Positions 18,689-27,942 of a DNA stretch of 64,000 bases are shown here, piece after piece. The DNA is from Spongiactinospora sp. TRM90649 (GTDB lineage: Bacteria > Actinomycetota > Actinomycetes > Streptosporangiales > Streptosporangiaceae): positions 1 to 64,000 of the forward strand of contig NZ_JARLTC010000038.1 in assembly GCF_029382225.1 (NCBI RefSeq), read 5' to 3'. A program made the position numbers and the translations under genes. How positions within the stretch are numbered: position 1 is the first letter of the stretch; the number at the start of each line of letters is the position of its first letter. The notes beneath the pieces were generated by a model that saw only the letters and a list, made by a program, of their open reading frames with translations, had not been told where the DNA came from and searched no databases.

Positions 18689-19974
18689 TCGTGCGCCGGG
18701 ACGGTGGCCGACACCGCCGTACCGGCCCCCGGCTCGGACTCGACGACCAGCGTGCCGGACAGGCTGCCGGCCCGCTGCCGCATGGAGGTCATCCCGAAGC
18801 CCCCGCCGTCCGCGACCGCGTCGGGATCGAACCCCGTTCCGTCGTCGCGGACGTCGAGGCTGACCACGTCGGGCATGTAGGAGACCGTCACCCCGACCCT
18901 GGTGGCGTCGGCGTGCTTGGCCACGTTGGACAGCGCCTCCTGGGTGATCCTGAGCAGGGTCACCTCGACCTCCGGGTGCAGCGGGCGGACGTCGCCGCTG
19001 GTCGTGACGTCGGCCCGCACGCCGTTCAGCTGCGACCACCGCGCGGCGACGTTGGACAGCGCCTCGGGCAGCCGGGCCGACTCCAGTTCGGCCGGGGCCA
19101 CGGCGTGCACGGAGCGACGCGCCTCGGCCAGGCTGTGCCTGGCCACGGCCGCCGCGTTGTCGAGGTGGCGCTGCCATGTCGCGGGGTCCTCGCGCGCCAG
19201 CGAGGCGGCCTGGATCTGGGTGAGGATGCCGATGAACCCCTGGGCGAGGGTGTCGTGGATCTCGCGGGCCATCCGCTGCCGCTCGTCGGTGATCCCGGCC
19301 TCGCGGGCCTGGAGCAGGAGCTGGGCCTGCAGCCCGGCGTTCTCCCGCATCGTCTCCTCCAGCCGGGCGTTGGCCTCGGCGAGCCGCGCCACCATCCGCT
19401 GTCTGCGGCTGCTCTGCCCGGCCGTGACGTCGCCGACCTTGCTGAACAGCACCACCAGGACCACGGTGCAGAAGACCAGGGCCAGGTAGGAGAAGATCGA
19501 GGCGGGGGTGGGGTCGGGCAGTCCCCGGAAGAAGGCGGCGACGACCACCGCGGCGGTGGCGGACACCCCGGCGATCCGCCAGCGTCCCCGCAGCAGGGCC
19601 CAGGCGTGCAGGTAGCCGGTGAAGCCGAAGAACCCGGCGAACCACGCGCTGCGCGCGCTCAGCAGGCCGATCAGCACCAGCAGGCCCACGATGTAGACAC
19701 CTGCTCTGCGCCCGCCCCCTACTTCGGGCTGGGGCTCGGGCTGGGGCTGGGGCTGGGGCTCGTCGTGGAATCGGGGCGGGTCGTCCGGGAGCGCCCAGCG
19801 CAGCCACGCCGCCGCCAGGAGGGCCAGGCCCAGCGTGGTCAGACGGCCGGACCAGGAGTTGTCGTCGAGCACCCAGGAAAGCCCGGTGGAGACGACCAGC
19901 AGCAGGTAGGGCGCGACCGCCACGGCCGCGGCCAGCCGTCGCTCCGCCAGATCGAGGGCGTCGCCCTGTTGCAT
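18679..19974 (-). CDS. NarL-type sensor histidine kinase
   Basis: A 431-residue membrane kinase. Several transmembrane helices in the first 180 residues are interrupted by a Pro-Gln-Glu repeat (PQPQPQPEPQPE, about residues 73-84), encoded by near-perfect GGGCTG/GGGCTC hexamers. There follows a short coiled coil (about 190-225), a HisKA_3 domain with phospho-acceptor His240 in RMAREIHDTLAQGF, and an HATPase domain (DDGTGFDPD, GGGFGMTSMRQR). No large extracellular sensor is visible, so it may sense within the membrane or through the adjacent ABC transporter. Operon: ABC ATPase, permease, this kinase, regulator. Confidence 0.93.
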   Translation of the reverse strand: MQQGDALDLAERRLAAAVAVAPYLLLVVSTGLSWVLDDNSWSGRLTTLGLALLAAAWLRWALPDDPPRFHDEPQPQPQPEPQPEVGGGRRAGVYIVGLLVLIGLLSARSAWFAGFFGFTGYLHAWALLRGRWRIAGVSATAAVVVAAFFRGLPDPTPASIFSYLALVFCTVVLVVLFSKVGDVTAGQSSRRQRMVARLAEANARLEETMRENAGLQAQLLLQAREAGITDERQRMAREIHDTLAQGFIGILTQIQAASLAREDPATWQRHLDNAAAVARHSLAEARRSVHAVAPAELESARLPEALSNVAARWSQLNGVRADVTTSGDVRPLHPEVEVTLLRITQEALSNVAKHADATRVGVTVSYMPDVVSLDVRDDGTGFDPDAVADGGGFGMTSMRQRAGSLSGTLVVESEPGAGTAVSATVPAHDSR

Positions 19975-19981
19975 CGCCGTC

Positions 19982-20686
19982 TCACTCCCAGCGGAAGAAC
20001 CGTGCCGCCACGAAACCGGCGACCACCGCGTAAGCGGCCATTATGCCAAGCAGGTGCGGCTGGACCGCCGCGCCCGTCCATGCGTCGTGGACGGCCTGCC
20101 GGAACGCGCCCAGCGGGGTGAACTCACCGAGCCCGGCCAGGAACTCCGGCATCATCTCCTTGGGCTGCATGAGCCCGCCGAGGAACGCGAGGGGGAAGTA
20201 CAGCAGCACCCCGATCCCGTTGGCCGCCCGCCCGCCGGGCGCCAGCGCGGCGATGACCAGACCGATCGCGAACACGCCGGCCGCGCCGACGAGGAAGATC
20301 GCGAACAGCGTCGCGGGACTCGCGGGGGGCGCGGCCCGGTACAGCAACGTCCACACCCCGACGAGGACCGCCGAGGCGGCCACCGCGAAGATCAGTTGCA
20401 GTACGAGCTGCACCCCGAGCAGCGCGCCCGGACTGACGGGCGTGGTGGACATGCGCCGCAGGATGCCACGCTCACGGTAGGTGGCCAGCGCGGTCGGCAC
20501 CATGTAGAGGCCGACCAGCCCGATGGAAATCGTCATGGTCATGGCGGGCAGCGTGCCGTCACCGGGATCACCGCCGCTGCTGAAGATCACCAGGATGAAC
20601 AACGGGATGATCATGGTGAAGAGCGTCGCCGGATCGCGCAGCAACAGGCTGGTCTCGATCCGGGTGAGCATCGGAAAGCCGGTCAT
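19982..20686 (-). CDS. ABC-2 type exporter permease
   Basis: A 234-residue ABC-2 membrane protein with about six transmembrane helices. The family signature region GILRRMSTTPVSPGALLGVQ lies near residue 70-90 and FLGGLMQPKEMMPEF near residue 165-180. It pairs with the ATPase encoded upstream to form a DrrAB-like exporter; substrate unknown, possibly a drug or cell-envelope antibiotic given the linked two-component system. Its stop lies seven bases before the histidine kinase start. A 205-base stretch without a convincing gene separates it from the ATPase. Confidence 0.92.
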   Translation of the reverse strand: MTGFPMLTRIETSLLLRDPATLFTMIIPLFILVIFSSGGDPGDGTLPAMTMTISIGLVGLYMVPTALATYRERGILRRMSTTPVSPGALLGVQLVLQLIFAVAASAVLVGVWTLLYRAAPPASPATLFAIFLVGAAGVFAIGLVIAALAPGGRAANGIGVLLYFPLAFLGGLMQPKEMMPEFLAGLGEFTPLGAFRQAVHDAWTGAAVQPHLLGIMAAYAVVAGFVAARFFRWE

Positions 20687-20891
20687 CGGGTGACTCCAGA
20701 GTGATGGGGCGACGGTCGGTTCCTCGACCGCCGGAGCGGGGGATTCGGGGATCCCGAGGGGGGCGGGGTTCGTGCCGAGGCGGGAGTGTCGAGGCCCAGC
20801 GGGTGGCGCCGGAGAGGTGAGGACGGCGGGGCCGGTGGATCCGACCGGGGGCGACGGTTCGGGGGGCCGGGGGTGGCGGAGAGGGGGTGGG

Positions 20892-21800
20892 TCAGGATTC
20901 GAAGGGGCGGCCGGTGAGGGCCAGGAAGGCGTCGTCCAGAGTGCGTTGTTCGACTCGGAGGTCGGCTACCGGGACGTGGTGGCGGGCCAGGGCCGCGGTC
21001 ACGGTCGTGACGAAGTCGCCGGTGCCGGTGACCGTGACCATGGATCCGCTGCGGGTGACGGAGGCGACTCCGGGCAGGGCGGCGATGAGGGCCTCGTCGA
21101 GGGGGGCGACCGGGCGGAAGCGCATGCGGTGCTCGGCGTCGAGGGAGGCGACCAGGCCGGAGGGCGTGTCGGTGGCGACCACGCGGCCACGGTCGAAGAC
21201 CGCGACGCGGTCGCACAGTTCCTCGACCTCGTCCATGAAGTGGCTGACCAGGACCACGGTGACGCCCTCGTCCCGGACCCGCTTGACCAGCTCCCAGGTG
21301 GCCCGGCGGGCGGCGGGGTCGAGGCCGGTGGTCAGCTCGTCGAGGAAGGCCACGCGGGGGTCGCCGACCAGTGCCAGGGCGATGAACAGCCGCTGCTTCT
21401 GTCCGCCGGACAGCTTGCCGAAGCGGGCGTCGCGGCGGTCTTCCAGGCCCCACTGGCGCAGCAGCTCCCGCCAGTCGCGGGGCCGGTCGTAGAAGGAGGC
21501 GTAGAGCCGCAGGGCCTCGCTGACCTTGATGTTCTCCGGCAGCAGGCTCTGCTGGAGCTGCACCCCGATCCGATCGCTCAGCGCCCGCCGGTCCTTGGCC
21601 GGGTCGACGCCGAGCACGCTGATCGACCCGGAGTCGGCCCGGCGCAGGCCTTCCATGCATTCCACGGTGGTGGTCTTGCCGGCGCCGTTCGGCCCGAGGA
21701 TGCCGAAGATCTCGCCCTCTTCCACGGACAGGGAGACGCCGTCGAGCGCCGTGAACGTGCCGTACTTCTTGGTGAGGTCGCGCACCTCGATGACTGCCAT
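20892..21800 (-). CDS. ABC exporter ATP-binding protein (DrrA-like)
   Basis: A 302-residue ATPase. It contains Walker A (GPNGAGKTTT), Q-loop, the signature LSGGQKQRL, Walker B with catalytic Glu (VAFLDE) and the H-loop (VLVSHFMDEV). A C-terminal 80-residue domain follows, as in drug-exporter ATPases of the DrrA/CcmA type (about residues 220-300). It is the first gene of the exporter and two-component operon. A near-perfect palindrome about 80 bases upstream of the start may be the operator controlling it. Confidence 0.94.
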   Translation of the reverse strand: MAVIEVRDLTKKYGTFTALDGVSLSVEEGEIFGILGPNGAGKTTTVECMEGLRRADSGSISVLGVDPAKDRRALSDRIGVQLQQSLLPENIKVSEALRLYASFYDRPRDWRELLRQWGLEDRRDARFGKLSGGQKQRLFIALALVGDPRVAFLDELTTGLDPAARRATWELVKRVRDEGVTVVLVSHFMDEVEELCDRVAVFDRGRVVATDTPSGLVASLDAEHRMRFRPVAPLDEALIAALPGVASVTRSGSMVTVTGTGDFVTTVTAALARHHVPVADLRVEQRTLDDAFLALTGRPFES

Positions 21801-21879
21801 GGGGAAATCCTCGCCTCGGAGGCCCCCTTGGCGGATCGACCGCGCGGTTACGTTCCGGCGCGGCTCCGGCTGACGCGGA

Positions 21880-21895
21880 AATCAACCGATCGGTC
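21880..21895. promoter_or_regulatory. Palindromic operator candidate upstream of the exporter operon
   Basis: TCAACCGATCGGTCGA, with 7 of 8 base pairs matching about its centre (core ACCGATCGGT perfect), lies about 80 bases before the ABC ATPase start. The form suits a TetR- or MerR-type dimer site. The MerR gene just beyond is one candidate binder, which is inference. Confidence 0.45.
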
Positions 21896-21920
21896 GATGC
21901 CGCTCCCCCGTCCCCGGCCG

Positions 21921-22856
21921 CTATCGGCCCATGGCGCGATGCAACGTTGATGCCACCCCCGCTGTCGCATCATTGTGCGCGCAGCCCCCTAGCACCGGGT
22001 TCGCCCGCACAGGTCCGACCGTGCACGCCACGCGCCTACCCCCCGGGGGCACGCTGGCGCGGCCACTGCGGGCGAACCCGGTCCGTGTCCCGACCCGTGT
22101 CCCGACCCGTGTCCGGTCCGGATCACAGGGTCGGCTTGGACCCGCCCCCGGACGCCAGTTCGGCGAGGCGCTGCCAGGCGGGAGACGTCGCGCCCGCCGA
22201 GGCGGCGGCGAACCGGACGGCGTCGGGTCGCCGACCGGGAGTCGCGAGCCGTCGTACCTGGCCTGGGTCCAGCGGCGGGCGCGCTCGGCCAGTTCGGGGA
22301 GCCGGGGGTCGTCCGGAGACCAGTCGAAGGCGGCGTCGTAGCCGAGGTAGATGGCGCGGAACTCGGGGTCCTCGATGGCGTCGAGCTTGTCCTCGATCCA
22401 GACGGCGGCCTCGACGGGCGAGACCGACTGCAGCAGGATCCAGACGTCGCGTTCCATCCGCACCGCGCGGTCGCTGACGCCGATCTCGCTCAGCCGTTCG
22501 AGGTAGCCGGCGACGTCGGCGGAGACGAACAGCCGGTCGCCGGCGCCGAGCGCGGCGACGCGCTCGCGGACGCGCAGCAGTTCCTCGACGCGCCGTGCGA
22601 GGGCGCGGTCGATCTCGGCGACCGCGGCGGCGAACCCCTCGGGGTCGGCGGCCAGCATCGCCTTGACGCGGGCGAGCGGGACGCCCGCCTCGGCCAGCGT
22701 CCTGATCTCGATGAGCCGGACGGCGTGCCCCGCGTCGTACCGCCGGTAGCCGGAGGCGTCGCGCGGCGGCTCCTCCAGCAGGCCCAGCCGGTGGTAGTGC
22801 CGGACGGCCTTGATCGTCACCCCCGCGTAGGCGGCGAGCCTGCCGATGGTGATCAC
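21921..22856 (-). CDS. MerR-family transcriptional regulator, 3' part out of frame
   Basis: N-terminal MerR helix-turn-helix (residues 1-70; ITIGRLAAYAGVTIKAVRHYHRLGLLEEP, GYRRYDAGHAVRLIEI) plus an effector domain. The GTG has AGAGGAAGGA before it. As read, the frame continues to 21921 (311 residues), but after about residue 210 the coding signal jumps. The other frame gives DAVRFAAASAGATSPAWQRL, AELASGGGSKPTL and a stop at 22123, with about 94% G/C at position three. One missing C in the GACCCG run near 22226-22229 would restore a normal protein of about 244 residues. So either a recent frameshift or a sequencing error; the last 100 residues as read are probably artefact. It may regulate the neighbouring exporter. 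Confidence 0.8.
   Translation of the reverse strand: MITIGRLAAYAGVTIKAVRHYHRLGLLEEPPRDASGYRRYDAGHAVRLIEIRTLAEAGVPLARVKAMLAADPEGFAAAVAEIDRALARRVEELLRVRERVAALGAGDRLFVSADVAGYLERLSEIGVSDRAVRMERDVWILLQSVSPVEAAVWIEDKLDAIEDPEFRAIYLGYDAAFDWSPDDPRLPELAERARRWTQARYDGSRLPVGDPTPSGSPPPRRARRLPPGSASPNWRPGAGPSRPCDPDRTRVGTRVGTRTGFARSGRASVPPGGRRVACTVGPVRANPVLGGCAHNDATAGVASTLHRAMGR
21994..22082. repeat. Perfect 16-base inverted repeat with 57-base spacer
   Basis: ACCGGGTTCGCCCGCA (21994-22009) and its exact complement TGCGGGCGAACCCGGT (22067-22082). It lies beyond the natural end of the MerR gene, in what is probably non-coding DNA. Arms are too far apart for a simple terminator, so a large cruciform/hairpin or a degenerate small element are possible. 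Confidence 0.7.
22085..22116. repeat. Short tandem repeat GTGTCCCGACCC
   Basis: Two exact 12-base copies followed by a partial third (GTGTCCGG), next to the inverted repeat. Probably slippage-derived non-coding sequence. Confidence 0.8.
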
Positions 22857-22920
22857 GCGTCCTTCCTCTCTGACGAGCCGGTCGTGGCACCGAAGATGCG
22901 ACCCTGCCCCTGGGGCAGGG

Positions 22921-23508
22921 TCAAGCGTCCCGGCGGGAGGTGCCCTCGCGGGCGCGGAAGGCGGCGGCCTTGACGCGGTTCTGGCAGGCGGTGGAGCAGA
23001 ACCGGCGGGTTCCGTTGCGCGAGGTGTCCACGAAGACGCGGTCGCACGCCGGGGCCGTGCAGATGCCGAGCCGGTCGTGCAGTTCGCCGCCGAGCACCAC
23101 GGCCAGGCCGGTGGCGCAGCTCGCGCCCCATTCGACGGCGTTGCTGCCGCCGGGGCCGTGGAAGTGCAGGTGCCACGGCTCGCCGTCGTGGCGGTCGAGG
23201 TACGGCCTGGCCCGGTACAGCGCCAGCAGCCCGTTGACGTGCCCCGCGGCCCGGTCGACGTCTCCGGCGTCCACGGCCTCGAAGACCACGCGCAGTTCGG
23301 CGGCCACGCCCATCAGTTCGTCCGCGACCTCCCCGCTCACCCCGGGATGACGGCCGACCCCGAGGCGCAACGTCTCCGTGACCGCCTCGCACAGCTCGGC
23401 GCCCTGCGGCGCGCGGTACGGCCGGCCGCGCCGCTCCCCCGGCGTCAGGACGTTCACCAGCCCCACCGCCACCGCCACCACACGATCCCCGTGACTGTTG
23501 AAATTCAC
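22921..23508 (-). CDS. CGNR zinc-finger (ABATE domain) transcriptional regulator
   Basis: About 195 residues. The N-terminal ABATE/stress-response domain starts NFNSHGDRVVAVAVGLVN, and a C-terminal CGNR-type zinc finger begins near residue 145 (ICTAPACDRVFVDTSRNGTRRFCSTACQNRVKAAAF, quoted in part: CxxxxC...FCSTxCQNR). The family is predicted to bind DNA and act in stress responses. The GTG at 23508 is chosen because the family usually starts at this point; GTG at 23520 is an alternative abutting the GGGGAG site. It is divergent from a methyltransferase gene across about 70 bases. Confidence 0.87.
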   Translation of the reverse strand: MNFNSHGDRVVAVAVGLVNVLTPGERRGRPYRAPQGAELCEAVTETLRLGVGRHPGVSGEVADELMGVAAELRVVFEAVDAGDVDRAAGHVNGLLALYRARPYLDRHDGEPWHLHFHGPGGSNAVEWGASCATGLAVVLGGELHDRLGICTAPACDRVFVDTSRNGTRRFCSTACQNRVKAAAFRAREGTSRRDA

Positions 23509-23580
23509 TTGACCAGTCACCTCCCCTGAGATAGCTTCATCACTGTCGAAAGCATAGACGACAGTGACAAGGAGACGCCC

Positions 23581-24372
23581 GTGCCGTCACTCACCCCGCA
23601 GACCGCACACGACTGGATCGCCCGCTGGGACCTGCAGCAGGAGGGCTACCTCCCGGACCGGGAGGAGCGCTTCACCGCCCTCGTGGACGCCGTCGAGGCC
23701 GCGGCCGGGCGTCCCGACCCGCTCGTGCTCGACCTGGGGTGCGGCCCCGGCTCGCTGGCCGTCCGGCTGCTCTCCCGCCTGCCCAGGGCCACCGTGATCG
23801 CGCTCGACGTCGATCCGCTGCTGCTCTCCCTCGGCCGGTCCGGATACTCGCACGTCAAGGGCCTGCGCTTCACCGACGTCGATCTGCGCGTACCGGGCTG
23901 GAGCGGCTCCCTGGAACTCAGCCGCCCGGCCGACGTGGCGGTCAGCACCACCGCCCTGCACTGGCTGTCCGAGGAGAACCTGCGGTCCGTCTACACCGAG
24001 GTGCTCTCCCTGCTGCGTCCCGGCGGGATCCTGCTCAACGGCGACCACATGCAGGTGGAGGACGAGAACCCCGTGCTCAGCCGCCTGGAGCGAGCGCTGC
24101 ACGACACCGAGAAGCGGCGCAAATTCAACGACGGCCCGCCCGAGGACTGGGAGCAGTGGTGGGCCGCGACGGCGTCCGAACCGGCCCTCGCCGGGCCGCT
24201 GGCCGAGCGCGCGCGGGTGTTCCAGAGCACCGGCGCGGACCACTCGGAGTCGCTGCTGCTGTCCATCCACCTGCGCACGCTGCGCGAGGCCGGATTCGCC
24301 GAGATCGGCACGCTATGGCAGCGCGGCGACAATCGCCTCCTGGCGGCGGTCGCCCCCGGAACCGCCGGCTAG
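23581..24372 (+). CDS. Class I SAM-dependent methyltransferase
   Basis: A 263-residue methyltransferase. SAM-binding motif I is VLDLGCGPGSLAVRL (about residues 49-63), followed by the acidic VIALDVDPLLL and the post-motif ALHWLSEENLRSVYTEVLSLLRPGGILLNGD region (quoted in parts). Substrate unknown; small-molecule methylation is likely. GTG start with AAGGAGA upstream. It is divergent from the CGNR regulator, which may control it, and convergent with the MFS gene. Confidence 0.9.
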   Translation: MPSLTPQTAHDWIARWDLQQEGYLPDREERFTALVDAVEAAAGRPDPLVLDLGCGPGSLAVRLLSRLPRATVIALDVDPLLLSLGRSGYSHVKGLRFTDVDLRVPGWSGSLELSRPADVAVSTTALHWLSEENLRSVYTEVLSLLRPGGILLNGDHMQVEDENPVLSRLERALHDTEKRRKFNDGPPEDWEQWWAATASEPALAGPLAERARVFQSTGADHSESLLLSIHLRTLREAGFAEIGTLWQRGDNRLLAAVAPGTAG

Positions 24373-24379
24373 CGGCCGG

Positions 24380-25549
24380 CTAGACGCGACGGCGCAGCAA
24401 CAGGGCCAGAGCCGCCCCGGCCAACGCGCATGCCACGGCCACCGCGAAGGCCGCGGAAGGACCCGACTCCTCCCCCACCACCCCGGCCACCGCCGCCCCT
24501 CCCGCACCACCGGCGCCGATCGCCGTGGACAACCAGCCGAACGCCTCGGCCCGCGAATCCGGGACCAGTTCGTCCACGATCAGCGAAGTGGTGGTCAGGG
24601 CCGGGGTGAGGGTGATCCCCGCGACCAGCAGCACGGCGCCCGCCGCCACCAGCGGAACCTGTACGACCAACGGCGCCATCGCCGTGCCCAGCCACCCCAT
24701 CAGCCACACGAGCCGCACGGCGGGGCGGGCCGACCAGCGCCGCATGCCGTACACGGCGGCGCCCACGATCCCGCCCGCCGACAGCGTCGCGACCAGCACC
24801 CCCGCCACGGCGGGGGCACCGTGCGCGGACGCCAGCGCGGGCAGGCCCACCTCCAGGGCGCCGATCGCCCCGCCGAGCATCAGGTCCACGCCGAGCAGGA
24901 CGAGCATGCCGGGCCTGCCCAGGACCCGGCCGCGCGCACCGCCGCCGCCCCGCGGCCGGGCGGCGTGCAGCGCCCGCGCGAGGGCCAGCGTGCCCGCCCC
25001 CGCCAGGGCCGCGACACAGCCGAGCGCCAGGGACGCCGAGGCCACCGCGACCAGCGCCCCGAACATCAGCGGCCCGGTCAGGATGGCCAGCTCCTGCACC
25101 AGGAACACCAGGCTGTAGACGGTGGTCCGGCTGTCCGGCGCGGTGCGCGCGCTCCAGTCCACCCGCATGCTCACCGACACCGGCGGCAGTCCCACTCCGG
25201 CGGCGAACGCGAGGGCGACCAGCGCCCAGGCGGGTCCGCCCGCGCCCGCCGCCAGCACGATCCCGGCCAGCGCTCCCACGTGCAGGATCGCGGTGGCCAC
25301 CAGCACGCCCCGCACGCCCCGCCGGTCGATGATCCGGCCCTGCACCGGCCTGGCCAGCCCGGCTCCCAGGGAGATCGCCGCCGCCACCACGCCGCCGAGT
25401 GTCAGTGAGCCGGTGGCCTCCTTGACGACGAGCACCGTGCCGATGGCCGCGACCTGCTGGGTGAGCTGGGCCACCAGACCGTACACCGCCTGCGCGGGAA
25501 CGCCGGGCGAACGTAACAGCTCCCGTGCGGAGGGGGGATGATCAGTCAT
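24380..25549 (-). CDS. Major facilitator superfamily transporter
   Basis: A 389-residue, roughly 12-helix transporter. The cytosolic loop 2-3 signature appears as ARPVQGRIIDRRGVRGV (about residues 66-82). It has the size and low charge of small drug/metabolite pumps. Substrate not predictable. Its stop nearly touches the stop of the convergent methyltransferase, and its start is divided from the polymerase-domain gene by 28 bases on the same strand, so it may be read through from that gene. Confidence 0.88.
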   Translation of the reverse strand: MTDHPPSARELLRSPGVPAQAVYGLVAQLTQQVAAIGTVLVVKEATGSLTLGGVVAAAISLGAGLARPVQGRIIDRRGVRGVLVATAILHVGALAGIVLAAGAGGPAWALVALAFAAGVGLPPVSVSMRVDWSARTAPDSRTTVYSLVFLVQELAILTGPLMFGALVAVASASLALGCVAALAGAGTLALARALHAARPRGGGGARGRVLGRPGMLVLLGVDLMLGGAIGALEVGLPALASAHGAPAVAGVLVATLSAGGIVGAAVYGMRRWSARPAVRLVWLMGWLGTAMAPLVVQVPLVAAGAVLLVAGITLTPALTTTSLIVDELVPDSRAEAFGWLSTAIGAGGAGGAAVAGVVGEESGPSAAFAVAVACALAGAALALLLRRRV

Positions 25550-25577
25550 GCCGCGAGGCTAAGGGCCCGCGCGGCGC

Positions 25578-26585
<1,008 letters not shown>

Positions 26586-26971
26586 GCTCCCGACCGTACA
26601 TCCAGATTGAACCCCCCAGGTCGCGACGGGCCGGGGTGAGCGAAAGGGCGGGTCCGTCCCGGAGCCGCCCAGTGGCGGGACCGGGCGCTACGACGGGACG
26701 GACCACGACAACCACCCGCAGTGCCGTTTCATCCGCCGGGCGCTGGCGCGTCACCCGGTCGGCGGCGATCTGCCCGGCCTGCCGGCGGGCGCCCAGCACG
26801 GGCGAGGGCCGGCGCCGTCCTGGCAGGCCGCACGAGCGGTCTCCCCATCTTTCGATGGAAGGCGATACACCCCCCACATCTACAAAGACGCCAAATCCAC
26901 CCCGAAAGGATGCTTCGCCCATCGGGCAGATCCGAGGAGCGCCGCGCGAGGCCCGCTCGTAGGCTGGACTC
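26586..26971. other. Intergenic region, no convincing gene
   Basis: Between the divergent PolDom and msrB genes. A plus-strand frame at about 26682-26840 (RYDGTDHDNHPQCRFIRRAL and on) has some coding-like bias but no start, stop context or family. It may be a remnant or chance. CGTAGGCT just before the msrB ATG could be a -10 of a near-leaderless promoter. Confidence 0.4.
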
Positions 26972-27385
26972 ATGGACAAAGTGGTCAAGAGCGATGCCGA
27001 GTGGCGAGTCGAGCTCTCGCCCGACGAATTCCGTGTGCTCCGCGAGGCCGGCACCGAGCGGCCGTTCACCGGGGAGTACGTCGACACCAAGACGGTCGGC
27101 GTCTACTCCTGCCGCGCGTGCGGGCAGGAACTGTTCCGCTCGGGTACCAAGTTCGAGTCGCACTGCGGCTGGCCGTCGTTCTACGAGCCGTCCGAGTCGG
27201 ACGCCGTCGTCCTGATCGAGGACCGGTCGCTGGGCATGGTCCGCACGGAGGTGCGCTGCGCCCGCTGCGACTCCCACCTGGGCCACGTCTTCCACGGGGA
27301 GGGCTATCCGACCCCGACGGACGACCGCTACTGCATCAACTCCGTCGCGCTTCGGCTGGAGCCTTCGGAACAACCCGCGAGGTAG
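26972..27385 (+). CDS. msrB: Peptide-methionine (R)-S-oxide reductase
   Basis: Repairs R-methionine sulfoxide in proteins, using thioredoxin or similar. The 137-residue protein has the zinc site Cys47-x-x-Cys50 and Cys96-x-x-Cys99 and the catalytic Cys121 in the RYCINSVALRL motif. It also has the conserved HCGWPSF block with Cys65, a possible resolving cysteine. Single-domain, cytosolic. The ATG follows a likely -10 sequence within a few bases, so the message may be leaderless. Confidence 0.96.
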   Translation: MDKVVKSDAEWRVELSPDEFRVLREAGTERPFTGEYVDTKTVGVYSCRACGQELFRSGTKFESHCGWPSFYEPSESDAVVLIEDRSLGMVRTEVRCARCDSHLGHVFHGEGYPTPTDDRYCINSVALRLEPSEQPAR

Positions 27386-27776
27386 CCATATCCGGTCACG
27401 CTTAGGTCTTGCGCGCCCGGTCTCGGCGACTGGAAGCTTGAGGTGCAGCCGGCGATACGTGGGGGCCTCTCATGCCAGGGGACGCACAGGGCGGCAGACC
27501 GGGGGAAGTGGTATCACTCTGCCGTCGTCTCGACGAAACGATCGCCCGCGGCGCGCGGCGGCCCCATGGCCGCGCGGGCGCCGGGGTGCTCGGTGAACCG
27601 TTCGAATCCGCGTTCCCGCGCATCGTCAAGGCCCCACGGAACTAGCGTCCGATGCTCGCCGCCCACCCACCGCCGCCGCCGGGGTCTTTCCGGCGGCCGG
27701 GCCGGGCGCCGATACCGGTGACGTGCCGCCGGGCCAGGCGCCCGGCTGATCGGAGGTAGCGGTCAACGGCGGCGAT
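27386..27776. other. Intergenic region, mostly non-coding
   Basis: No recognisable gene. A 57-codon frame at 27472-27645 has only about 72% G/C third positions and no good ribosome-binding site, and is not called. A GC-rich stretch near 27655-27750 contains several short inverted repeats. Confidence 0.4.
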
Positions 27777-27938
27777 ATGGTCACGCTCCGGGGGCTGGGG
27801 GCGTGCTTGCGATCGGTGGCACCGGCCTTGTGGCCACGGGTGCATGTCCGGCACCGATGGGAGGTCATCGAGGTCATCGGCCGCGTGGTCACCCAGCGGT
27901 GCAGGCTGTGCGGCAAGACGAGGGTCCGCGTCAGGTGA
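27777..27938 (+). CDS. Small CxxC protein, possible zinc-binding micro-protein
   Basis: A 53-residue frame ending HRWEVIEVIGRVVTQRCRL and CGKTRVRVR, with one CxxC pair and about 90% G/C third positions, unlike the flanking DNA. The tail looks like small actinomycete proteins with an H/W-rich start and a C-x-x-C-G-K end. The only in-frame start is the ATG; GGAGG is present but about 20 bases upstream, so initiation is uncertain. It ends four bases before the convergent neighbour. Function unknown. Confidence 0.5.
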   Translation: MVTLRGLGACLRSVAPALWPRVHVRHRWEVIEVIGRVVTQRCRLCGKTRVRVR

Positions 27939-27942
27939 GGCT

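Noticed and set aside
19730..19766. GGGCTG/GGGCTC hexamer tract as a regulatory microsatellite
   Set aside because: It is in frame inside the histidine kinase gene and encodes its Pro-Gln-Glu linker, so it needs no other explanation.
26636..26962. Plus-strand frame before msrB (108 codons)
   Set aside because: Ser/Thr/Arg/Pro-rich, no start context, and the adjacent frame looks just as open; treated as non-coding or a remnant.
27472..27645. 57-codon frame between msrB and the 53-residue protein
   Set aside because: Third-position G/C only about 72% compared with about 90% in accepted genes nearby, no good ribosome-binding site and no family.
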